From a bacterium (lineage in GTDB: Bacteria > UBA9089 > CG2-30-40-21 > SBAY01): DNA of 28,037 bases. Location: the NCBI GenBank assembly GCA_040757115.1, contig JBFLYA010000025.1, positions 1 through 28,037 on the forward strand, given 5' to 3'. Below, one piece after another: positions 7,074-14,717 of this stretch. Numbering within the stretch: position 1 is the first letter of the stretch; the number at the start of each line of letters is the position of its first letter. A program made the position numbers and the translations under genes. The notes under the pieces are model-generated. The model made no database searches. It was not told the origin of the DNA and worked only from the letters and a program-made list of their open reading frames with translations.

Positions 7074-9020
7074 TTAGTCTTTTTCCCCTTTTTGTTCACC
7101 TTCCTCAGAACCTTGTACCGGTTTTACTTCTTCCTTTTTCTCTTCTATAACCATAAAACTAATAGTCTGAACACTCCATGTATGGAAGCCAATTACCCTT
7201 ACTCTTACTTCTCCTGGGTCTTTAGTATTTACGGTAAAATTAGTCAAAAATCTGCCATTTTCATCAGCGGTTGCTTTGGCTATTTCAGTACTTTTTCCAA
7301 AATCTACTCGAACTGATTCATTTGCCCCATAGCCATTTCCTTCTATCTGGACTACGGTTCCATAGGATCCTGATGTAGGAGAAATCAATACTTTTTCTTT
7401 TATGCTCAAGGTATCACTTTTTTGTGCATTAGAATTCTTGCCTGTAACTGTATATGTCTTTTTACCACCAGATTGTGGTTCAATCTTAAACGAAATACTG
7501 AAATTCCCCTCTGAATCTGTGTTACCACTTGCCACATCTTTTGTCTTATCCACATCAATTTGCACTAATTCATTAACATCAAATCCATCACCCTGTATTT
7601 CTACCACATCCCCAACTGATGGAGAGGCATTTGGTGATATAAGTTTTATTTTTGGTTGAACAAGGAAATCTTCTTTTAAAACTTCACCATCACTCAAACT
7701 TACCACCTTAACAATAGCTTTACCTCCGGGATGAGTTGGGATTTTGAAACCCGCATCAAAATTACCCTGACGAACATCACTCGTGATTATGGCAATTGTC
7801 ATCACCTTGCCAAAGTCAATTTTAATCGGTTCATTACCAGGAAAACCTTCACCATGAATATAAATATTAGTCTCAACTTCTCCACTGGTTGGATTTATTT
7901 GTATGGTTGGTAATGTCGTAAATGCATCGGTAAAACTTATCTGGCGGCTATTAATTCCTACGACAGCTAACCGTCTTGTAACCTTACCTGGCTGAGGACT
8001 AACTCTTATCTGAGCCTCAACCATACCATCACAATTAGATTCAGTTCTTCCTGCGGCTAAAGTCCGACCTAAATCAATCCGGATTGATTCTGAAGAACCA
8101 AATCCTGTAGCGACTACCGTGATAAGACTTCCCACAATTCCTCTGGTAGGTGTAACTAACTCAATATTAGGCGTAATCACAAATCCCTTTTCATCCTTCT
8201 CACCGGTTAAAAGTCCATTGACAATAATATCTTTCCTGCCCTGACATTGGGTATTAACCGTAAATATAAGAGAAAACTTACCATTGCTGGTAGATGTAGT
8301 GCGGATAATACTTTCCGTCTTACCAAAATCAACTCGAATTGGCTCGTTGTTTCCATAACCTGCCCCTTCCACCGTAAGCAATGTGCCCACACAACCATTA
8401 GTTGGATTGACCGATTGGATTCCGCCTTGCAGAACATATTGAGTGGTATTGCTTTCTTTTGAAACCATACCCGTAACAACAATTTTCTTTGTCCCTGCTG
8501 GTTGTTCATCAGATGTAAAAGCGAGACTAAATCCTCCCTGGCCATCGGCTAAAATAGACTTCATCTCCTTATTTTCTCCAAAACTTATACAAATTTCCTC
8601 TCCTGAACCATAGCCATCTCCCTCAATCGCAATAAATTCACCTACCTTACCACAAACAGGTGTCATTAAACTAATTCTACTCTTTACGGCTATTGTGCCT
8701 CTATCTAAGGCATAAGAAGTGAATCCAACAACGACAAATTTATTCTCTCCGGCAGGATGCCTACCGAGTTGAAATGATGTTGAAAAACTACCTTCGCCAT
8801 TACATTGTGTTTGAACCGCACCAAATTGTCCAGCCAAATCAATTCTCACCGTCTCTGAAGGCGTGTATCCTTCACCTTCTACAGAGATAATTGTGCCCAC
8901 AGTCCCTGAGGTAGGATTAATTAAAGTTATCTTTCCTGCCTCTGCAGTAGTGCCCACTCCAATAACTATTCCCAGACATAAATAAACTAATCTCACTATT
9001 CTTTTTTTATTTATACACAT
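7074..9020 (-). CDS. Secreted protein of seven IPT/TIG-like repeats
   Basis: 648 residues. The signal peptide ends near TAEA (residue 28). Seven tandem Ig-like repeats of about 85 residues start near 31, 116, 201, 286, 373, 458 and 543. Each has the order (N/T)PTSGxVG, (I/V)xGxGYG, E(S/P)(V/I)R(I/V)DFG, an FS(L)xFxV strand and a final VxG. This order resembles IPT/TIG and related extracellular Ig folds. The tail (about 625-648) is Glu/Lys-rich, with no sorting domain or anchor visible. GGAGG lies about 10 bases before the ATG. The same repeat type occurs five times in the 1486-residue protein at 10212-14672, so the two probably share a surface role (inference). The gene sits behind a structured leader with its own promoter and a possible attenuator. 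Confidence 0.85.
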   Translation of the reverse strand: MCINKKRIVRLVYLCLGIVIGVGTTAEAGKITLINPTSGTVGTIISVEGEGYTPSETVRIDLAGQFGAVQTQCNGEGSFSTSFQLGRHPAGENKFVVVGFTSYALDRGTIAVKSRISLMTPVCGKVGEFIAIEGDGYGSGEEICISFGENKEMKSILADGQGGFSLAFTSDEQPAGTKKIVVTGMVSKESNTTQYVLQGGIQSVNPTNGCVGTLLTVEGAGYGNNEPIRVDFGKTESIIRTTSTSNGKFSLIFTVNTQCQGRKDIIVNGLLTGEKDEKGFVITPNIELVTPTRGIVGSLITVVATGFGSSESIRIDLGRTLAAGRTESNCDGMVEAQIRVSPQPGKVTRRLAVVGINSRQISFTDAFTTLPTIQINPTSGEVETNIYIHGEGFPGNEPIKIDFGKVMTIAIITSDVRQGNFDAGFKIPTHPGGKAIVKVVSLSDGEVLKEDFLVQPKIKLISPNASPSVGDVVEIQGDGFDVNELVQIDVDKTKDVASGNTDSEGNFSISFKIEPQSGGKKTYTVTGKNSNAQKSDTLSIKEKVLISPTSGSYGTVVQIEGNGYGANESVRVDFGKSTEIAKATADENGRFLTNFTVNTKDPGEVRVRVIGFHTWSVQTISFMVIEEKKEEVKPVQGSEEGEQKGEKD

Positions 9021-9090
9021 ATCCTAACCCTCCCTTGATAATTAAAATTTTTTGCTTTTTTGTTTAAAATTGTGATATTTCTTTGACAGT

Positions 9091-9129
9091 AAAAAAATAA
9101 AGAAGGATACTTTAATAGTTACCCTCCTT
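9091..9129 (-). terminator. Terminator/attenuator hairpin ahead of the IPT-repeat gene
   Basis: Minus-strand RNA: a 10-bp stem with some G-U pairs (9120-9129 with 9100-9109), a 10-base loop, then a U-rich run (9091-9099). It sits about 70 bases before the start codon at 9020 and after the structured leader, so it may act as a regulated attenuator or simply end the leader RNA. Confidence 0.6.
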
Positions 9130-9275
9130 TACCTTAATAATACCCAGTTTTGTTTGATTCATCCACATGATGTAGAGCATCAGAAATCAGTTGGGACTTC
9201 CTTTGCCCTGGCTCATCTCAAAAGAAGTTTCGCCTTAATGTAAGGCTTTTCATTATGGTGAGTTTTAGAAATATC
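9091..9275 (-). ncRNA. Structured leader RNA, class not recognised (riboswitch-like layout)
   Basis: A transcript from the promoter at 9282-9311 would begin near 9275 and end at the hairpin at 9091-9129. It can fold into a 6-bp GCCTTA/TAAGGC hairpin. It can also form a closed domain in which GAT-GAGC pairs with GCTC-TAC-ATC around an inner hairpin CAGGG...CCC-AA-CTG. Promoter, folded domain, terminator and open reading frame in that order are the layout of a cis-acting riboswitch or attenuator. I compared it by memory with c-di-GMP, cobalamin, SAM, TPP, glycine and SRP motifs and found no convincing match. Short frames inside it have no good ribosome sites. An independent small RNA is equally possible. 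Confidence 0.4.
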
Positions 9276-9281
9276 TGTTGT

Positions 9282-9311
9282 ATTTTATCATAATAGTATT
9301 AAATCTGTCAA
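9282..9311 (-). promoter_or_regulatory. Sigma-70-type promoter for the leader RNA / IPT-repeat gene
   Basis: Minus strand: TTGACA (9306-9311), 18-base spacer, TAAAAT (9282-9287). It lies just downstream of the RNase P RNA 3' end. Confidence 0.7.
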
Positions 9312-9751
9312 GCAAAAAATTTATTTTTTTTTAAAAAAAATATAGCAGGTCATAAGCCGAATTCTGTAACTATATGATACACATATAGTTTGGTAATCAT
9401 TTCTCTACGAAAAAAATTTATCTTTTTTTCTCCTGGCGACCTACCCGAAAAAAAGGTGGTATTTTTACCACTTTTAAGTGATAAATACCAAACTGTTAGC
9501 AGGCGACTAACAAGGCTAAAAAAATCCTCTTTTTTCCCTATTTGGTCTTGCACCAGGTGGGGTTTACCAGGCTAAGGAAGTCACCTTCCTTACTGGTGTG
9601 CTCTTACCACACCTTTTCACCCTTACCTGTACTCATTTTTAAAGAGCCATCGGCGGTATATTTTCTGTGGCACTTTCCGTAGGTTTTTACAACCCCCTGG
9701 GGATTACCCAGCACCCTGCCTTCTGGTGTTCGGACTTTCCTCTTCTGTTTA

Positions 9752-9807
9752 TTGGTAATTGGTTAAATGGTAACTGGTTAAATAATTACGAGTTACCACT
9801 TACCAAT
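9752..9807 (-). repeat. TTGGTAA-type palindromic repeat inside RNase P RNA (P3)
   Basis: A palindrome built of ttggtaa/ggtaact units and their complements, of the same family as the intergenic copies at 21901-21987, 23991-24054 and 27668-27713. In rnpB it lies between the two strands of the short P3 stem (CTTCT 9884-9888 with AGAAG 9742-9746), so it should fold as an extra hairpin. Confidence 0.75.
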
Positions 9808-9811
9808 TTTT

Positions 9812-9879
9812 AGATGCTGGATTCTAAGACATAAAACTCACCATATTTTTAGTTACTCAATACCTCGAATCCAGCATCT
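9812..9879 (-). repeat. Second palindrome inside RNase P RNA (P3)
   Basis: Perfect 13-bp arms: agatgctggattc at 9812-9824 and gaatccagcatct at 9867-9879, with a 42-base loop. It sits next to the TTGGTAA-type palindrome within the same P3 loop. Confidence 0.8.
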
Positions 9880-9912
9880 TTTTAGAAGCGATCACCTGAC
9901 CTACCTCTTTAT

Positions 9913-9941
9913 ATTATACCATAAATTTACTCAAAAGTCAA
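9913..9941 (-). promoter_or_regulatory. Consensus sigma-70 promoter of rnpB
   Basis: Minus strand: TTGACT (9936-9941), exactly 17 bases, TATAAT (9913-9918). The predicted start at 9906 coincides with the first base of the RNase P P1 strand. Confidence 0.88.
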
Positions 9942-10211
9942 TGGGGAGACAGAAGGCAGAGGGCAGAAGACAGAAGGCAGAGGGCAGAGGGCAGAAGGCA
10001 GAGAGCAGAGGGCAGAACAGAAACGGGGAAACGGAGAATAGGAGAAAAAGAAAAAATCCGAATGGTCCGAATGGGTCCAAATAGTCCGAATAGTCCGAAC
10101 TCAGAATGTTCCGAAAAAAAGAAACGGAGAATAGGAGAAAGAAGAATCAAAAAATATTCTCCCTTTCCCCCCTTCTCCGTTTCCCCGTTTCTCCCCTATC
10201 TGACCTCTGTC
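9942..10211. repeat. Gene-free stretch of simple repeats with a 19-bp inverted repeat
   Basis: Purine-rich short tandem units of the ggcagaaggcagag kind run from about 9948 to 10015. Degenerate 9-10-bp units (tccgaatag) run from about 10057 to 10100. A perfect 19-bp inverted repeat joins 10020-10038 to 10173-10191. The tandem tracts are in the same style as the pyrimidine tract at about 17935-17985. No gene is supported. Confidence 0.7.
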
Positions 10212-13200
10212 CTATTTAATTACACCAATCTTACCCTTCTTGACCGGGCTGACTTTGTCATTAAGAAGGAATATGTAGATACCTGAGGCAACTTCATTTT
10301 TATCTTTATTCTTCAAATCCCAGGTAATCTCATTCTGATTTTTCACCTCTCCTTCATAGACTAATTCACCGGCAATATTGAATATCTTCAAATTAACGGT
10401 TCGGTTATTTGGAATGTTAGTAAAGTGAACTGTATCGCCTTTATGTGCAGGATTGGGATAGGCAATCACTGACTCTAAATTCTCATATAGCCTCGGCACT
10501 GTAATAGTTACCTCATCATCTACAACATCAGGGAGTATAATCTCAGGCTTCTGCTCCTCATTTATCCACTGTTCAACAAATATTGTCTTGCGATTGTCGT
10601 CTTCATCATAGTCAAATTCAATCGTAGAATATCCACCACCTTTGATTACCTTAAATGGAATAGTTGCCAGTAGCCCGCTGTCCTGCTCGGTTTCAGGACT
10701 CCATAACAAGAGGGTATAATCAATCAACCCTTGTGTATTATCCACATTGTATATCACTACCTTATCTGCTTGTTGAGAGAACTCGCCTGGGATAACGCCA
10801 ATAACCTGTAATATCTCAGAATTAAATCCTAAGTGCATCTCACCTCCAAAGTAATTTTTCGCATCATTTATGAACACCTTAAGCTTGATAATATCGCCGA
10901 GTCTGAGGTCGTTTATATCTACATCATCCACCGCTTCAATCTCAAATGATAGAGTAATCCTTTCCGCGGTCATCCTTTTTTCCTTCATTGCCGCCATAGC
11001 AGGACTTCTCATTCTCCCCGCCTGGGTTCTACCATAGTTATAGTAATAGACCGGAAAATCCTTCACATTAACATAAGTATCGTGGTCAAAATCGCCTTCT
11101 CTATAGATTGTCCACCAGTCAGGGTCTCCTTGTGCCTCATATTTACCACAGGCATTAACAAAGTAAGGCCAATCTAAAGAATTCACCAAACCATCATTAG
11201 TTATATCTCCACTTAATAATGTTTTTGTGCCAATGTCCGTAGTATCATTAATTTGTGTTGGGCTAATGCAGGTACCAGTCACCGTTAATGGTGAAGCACC
11301 ATAGGTATCAAAATATAAGGTATATGTGCCAACATTGATGTTATTAAGGATAAAGTAACCTTGAGGATTAGTCGTAGTGCTCGTGCCCAGTTCGGTAATT
11401 GTTATAGTAACTCCTTGTGTCCCAAGGAGGGTTGAAGTGCCCTGGTCAAGCAGACAAAAGCCTGCAATATTCCCAAATCGACGCAAGGAATGGGCAGTAA
11501 ATTGACACGGCGAACCGGTTAGTCCGGTTGATGTAGCATTAACCGTATATGTTCCTGGTGGTTCTGTGCCTAAGGTAAGCCAGCCTTCAGCCCTCCCGGC
11601 AGAAGTAGTTAAAGTCTGGGTCGGTAAGATTGAGTAACCTGATGCACCAGATGGAACAGAAGTAATCATCCAGCCTACTTGCACATCCGGACAGGGATTA
11701 CTATAGGTATCGATTACCTTAACCACGAATGGATTGGGTAAGGTTGTGGTGCAGGTTCCAATCTGATTATCACCAGAAACTTTGACCAGTTGTGTAGGCG
11801 TGCCAGGGGTAATAATTACCAAGGTAGTGGCAATGGCACCAAGGTATGTGGCGGTAATAGTATGTGTGCCAATGAAGTATGGAAAGAAACTATTAAGGGT
11901 AAATGAGCCTCCACCAGAAACCGTGAATGTCGTTGACCCGGTTACAGTTATAGTTGCCTCTGCACATACGGCATAACAATTATACACTGTTGGCACCCCA
12001 GCACGCACAACCGCATTCTGTGGTTCCACATAAAGAGAACCAATGATATAATAATTCCCACTCTCTTTCCGACAGGGTATCTCGTGAACATCTACATCTA
12101 TCAGTATGGTATTGCGGTTATGCAAGGTATCCGAATCAAACACTACCGATGAACTCCCACTTGCCTTTGCACGGAACTTCACGGTGCAAAGTGTTCCTGA
12201 ACCTGTAACAGAATCTGTTGCTATCCCAACAGCATAATCTATCGTTCCCGTCCCATTCTCAAATTTCTTTATCATCACCAGAGGATTAGGGATAAATGTT
12301 CCCGTCCCCATCTCTACTACCTCAAGGATAGCAGGATTAAAACTAAGATATGTCCCTGCAGTAATCAAGCGATTAACATTTACTACCTCGATATTGACGG
12401 TAAATTCCTGGTTTAAGGCAACATTCTGAGATGCCGGGATAATCCTTAAGATGGTTCTTGAGAAAATGTTAAATCTTGCCATTACCCAAATCGCCAGTCT
12501 ATCGTCAAACGCAATTATAGTTGTTGTTCCCAGTGGCTGAGTATTTACCGTAAAGACACATTGGAAAACACCCATAGCATTACTCGTTCCTATAGCAATT
12601 GTCCGTGTGGTGCCAAAGGCAATTCGGATACAACTACTTGCCCCAAAACCATTACCCATTACCGTAACCTTAGAACCTATAGTGCCAGAAGTAGGGGTGA
12701 CAAAGATTATATTTGGTAGGATAGTGAATCTCTCAGAAACTCTCTCTTGAGTTATCAGCCCTATAACACTAATGGTGGTATTTCCGAAAGGTTGGGTATT
12801 GACAATAAAGGTAGTGTTAAAATTACCATTCCCAGTTGTGGAGGCAGTTGTAAGCGAGACTACGCTTCCAAAACTTATCATTATCATTTCTGTTGCCCCA
12901 AATCCATTTCCTATGACGGTGACACTTGAACCTACAGTGCCTGCAATCGGACTTATAATAATACTTCCCCTGATAAAGAACAAGCTCATGGATTGTAGTC
13001 CTGATGTTAATCCATAACAGCCAATACTGGTAGTGCCGTGAGGTTGGATATCTACAGTAAAGAGTGCACTAAAAGTGCCCGAGGAATTAGAAAAAACAGT
13101 ACAAATACTACGGGTCCGCCCAAAATCAATTCTAACTAATTCTAACGCCCCGTAGCCATTTCCCCAAATAGTTACCCTCGTTCCAACTGAACCAATGTAC

Positions 13201-14672
13201 GGTGAAATACAGATAATACTTGACACAATACGAAATGTCCCAAATGCGCTCCCACCAGTAGAAAGTCCAGAAGCACGGATGGTAGTCGTGCCATAAGGCT
13301 GAGTATCTACAGTAAATGTAGTAGCAAAGGTCCCTTGAAGAGTAGCAGGGATGGATGTAATCATCAGTGTAGTCCCAAAGTCGATACGGACATCTTCATT
13401 TCCCCCAAATCCATTACCCCATACAGTAACTATACTTCCTACTGTGCCTGTTGTAGGCATGACCATAGTAATCTTTGGAAGGATATTGAAGGAAGTTGAT
13501 GCACTTATGCCTGAGGTTAATCCGGTAGCCATAACTGTAGTAGTTCCATAAGGTTGGGTATCTGAAGTAAAGGTGCAAGAGAATGTTCCTCCCGAAGAAG
13601 AAGTAATAGTTGTAATTGTTATTTTATTTCCAAAATCAATTCTAATTAATTCTGTGGGGCCAAAATCTGTGCCTGTCAGTGTCACTATGCTTCCTACAGC
13701 ACCAGAAGAAGGATTGATTATTATTTGAGATATACCTGTAATAATTCCAACATTACCATCTTCCCCGTTTAGCCTACCAAAACCTTTAACACCCTTCTCT
13801 ACAGTTAATATTGCTTCTTGCCCTTTTAAAACAGAGGAGGCACATATCTTTATCCGTCCACCTCCACCTCCACCTCCACCTGATGCGGGATCCCACGCAT
13901 TACCTCCTTTTCCACCATTAGCAGTAAGTACTCCGTTTATTGTCACCATTCCAGTGAGGCTTTTGATAAGGATGCCACCTCCACTTCCACCTCCCCCTCC
14001 CCCACTCCGTTGTGAACTTCCTCCATTCTCTCCTTTTCCATCCTCTCCATTCTGTCCATCCATTTTGATAGCTCCTTCTATAGTTATATTATTTTGAGCA
14101 ATTAGGATAAGAGCTCCACCTCCATCTCCACCATTTCCACCTGAATCCCAAATATTAGCAGAGCCACCACCACCACCACCACCAGAACCTATCAACACCT
14201 CATTTTTTAAATCGTAACTATCTCCACCAATTCCATTTCCATGTGAAAAATTTCCACCATTTCCTCCTTTCCCACCATAACCTGCTCCTGCTCCTCCTCC
14301 TGCTGATCCATTTCCCATTCCGCCACCAGTCCCTTCACCATCTGCTCCTCTTCCATTTTGAGGCGGTCCTCCTATCCCTCCATAATACCCACTCCCGCTT
14401 CCAGTTATTGTTCCATGAATCTCAATAGTATTAGCTATAACTGAGACACTTCCATAATTATTTCCATCATAATCTTTAATATGAACTGTTACCCCTGATA
14501 GTACGGTAAATATATTAACATTAGTATGCACACCTGCAATTTCAGTATTTGCATTAATGATCCAATCTGCTCCTCCATGATCTCCTCCCTCAATATTATT
14601 CCACGCAAATCCTTTTCCAATTCCTCCAATTATTCCTATAACAACCAAACCTAAAAAAATTATCTTTTTCAT
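10212..14672 (-). CDS. Giant secreted multidomain protein: Gly-rich, IPT-like repeats, cohesin/dockerin-like modules, T9SS-like tail
   Basis: 1486 residues behind AAGGAGGT. Order of parts: signal peptide (1-23); Gly-rich region (about 90-300) with beta-strand steps like NTIEIHGTITGSG; five IPT-like repeats of about 84 residues (from 317, 401, 486, 570, 655) with TVGSxVTVxGNGFG and RIDFG; cohesin-like module 1 (about 741-865); an Ig-like region (880-955); a Big_1-like domain (957-1062); a carboxypeptidase-regulatory-like domain (1065-1135); a dockerin-like duplicated calcium loop (GDITNDGLVNSLD near 1155 and GDFDHDTYVNVKD near 1193); cohesin-like module 2 (about 1238-1392); and a FlgD-Ig/T9SS-like tail (1400-1486: AYPNPAHKGD, IFNIAGELVYEG, VASGIYIFLL, GKIGVIK). 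No catalytic domain is visible. It is the last gene of an operon with the GT39 and PorV-like genes, suggesting an exported, possibly glycosylated surface scaffold (inference). Confidence 0.88.
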   Translation of the reverse strand: MKKIIFLGLVVIGIIGGIGKGFAWNNIEGGDHGGADWIINANTEIAGVHTNVNIFTVLSGVTVHIKDYDGNNYGSVSVIANTIEIHGTITGSGSGYYGGIGGPPQNGRGADGEGTGGGMGNGSAGGGAGAGYGGKGGNGGNFSHGNGIGGDSYDLKNEVLIGSGGGGGGGSANIWDSGGNGGDGGGALILIAQNNITIEGAIKMDGQNGEDGKGENGGSSQRSGGGGGGSGGGILIKSLTGMVTINGVLTANGGKGGNAWDPASGGGGGGGGRIKICASSVLKGQEAILTVEKGVKGFGRLNGEDGNVGIITGISQIIINPSSGAVGSIVTLTGTDFGPTELIRIDFGNKITITTITSSSGGTFSCTFTSDTQPYGTTTVMATGLTSGISASTSFNILPKITMVMPTTGTVGSIVTVWGNGFGGNEDVRIDFGTTLMITSIPATLQGTFATTFTVDTQPYGTTTIRASGLSTGGSAFGTFRIVSSIICISPYIGSVGTRVTIWGNGYGALELVRIDFGRTRSICTVFSNSSGTFSALFTVDIQPHGTTSIGCYGLTSGLQSMSLFFIRGSIIISPIAGTVGSSVTVIGNGFGATEMIMISFGSVVSLTTASTTGNGNFNTTFIVNTQPFGNTTISVIGLITQERVSERFTILPNIIFVTPTSGTIGSKVTVMGNGFGASSCIRIAFGTTRTIAIGTSNAMGVFQCVFTVNTQPLGTTTIIAFDDRLAIWVMARFNIFSRTILRIIPASQNVALNQEFTVNIEVVNVNRLITAGTYLSFNPAILEVVEMGTGTFIPNPLVMIKKFENGTGTIDYAVGIATDSVTGSGTLCTVKFRAKASGSSSVVFDSDTLHNRNTILIDVDVHEIPCRKESGNYYIIGSLYVEPQNAVVRAGVPTVYNCYAVCAEATITVTGSTTFTVSGGGSFTLNSFFPYFIGTHTITATYLGAIATTLVIITPGTPTQLVKVSGDNQIGTCTTTLPNPFVVKVIDTYSNPCPDVQVGWMITSVPSGASGYSILPTQTLTTSAGRAEGWLTLGTEPPGTYTVNATSTGLTGSPCQFTAHSLRRFGNIAGFCLLDQGTSTLLGTQGVTITITELGTSTTTNPQGYFILNNINVGTYTLYFDTYGASPLTVTGTCISPTQINDTTDIGTKTLLSGDITNDGLVNSLDWPYFVNACGKYEAQGDPDWWTIYREGDFDHDTYVNVKDFPVYYYNYGRTQAGRMRSPAMAAMKEKRMTAERITLSFEIEAVDDVDINDLRLGDIIKLKVFINDAKNYFGGEMHLGFNSEILQVIGVIPGEFSQQADKVVIYNVDNTQGLIDYTLLLWSPETEQDSGLLATIPFKVIKGGGYSTIEFDYDEDDNRKTIFVEQWINEEQKPEIILPDVVDDEVTITVPRLYENLESVIAYPNPAHKGDTVHFTNIPNNRTVNLKIFNIAGELVYEGEVKNQNEITWDLKNKDKNEVASGIYIFLLNDKVSPVKKGKIGVIK

Positions 14673-14717
14673 TTTTTTTAAACCTCCTTTTTCTAATTAA
14701 AAAAATGTTATAAATCT

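Larger units (their letters stand above)
9343..9906 (-). ncRNA. rnpB: RNase P RNA, bacterial type A, enlarged
   Basis: The catalytic RNA of RNase P, which trims tRNA 5' ends. Universally conserved blocks are present in order: GAGGAAAGTCC (9732-9742), ACAGAAAATATACCGCC (9652-9668), GGTAAGGGTGAAA with GTAAGAGC (about 9600-9635) and the 3' AATTCGGCTTAT (about 9352-9363). P1 pairs AGGTCA with TGACCT, P2 pairs GGTGATC with GATTACC, and P4 pairs TCCGAA with TTCGGC, a compensated change from the common CCGGG/CCCGG. The RNA is about 564 nt against 377 in E. coli. The extra length is in P3, which carries two palindromic inserts, in the P15-P17 region, and in a P19-like AACTATATG/CATATAGTT hairpin. The 5' end is set by the promoter at 9913-9941. 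Frames on either strand here are chance. Confidence 0.93.

Noticed and set aside
8207-8545. 112-codon minus-strand frame overlapping the IPT-repeat gene
   Set aside because: Shifted-frame shadow of the repeat protein, which has consistent domain structure and a signal peptide.
9150-9275. SRP RNA, or a TGA-readthrough small protein, in the leader region
   Set aside because: The SRP core GGAAGGAAGCAG is absent. Reading through TGA is unlikely because TGA is a normal stop for cbiL and cbiGH in this window.
9350-9575. Open frames on both strands (67 and 61 codons)
   Set aside because: They lie wholly inside RNase P RNA; conserved RNA motifs and pairings explain the sequence.
9938-10286. Frames across the simple-repeat tract
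   Set aside because: Low-complexity translation of short tandem repeats; no initiation signal.
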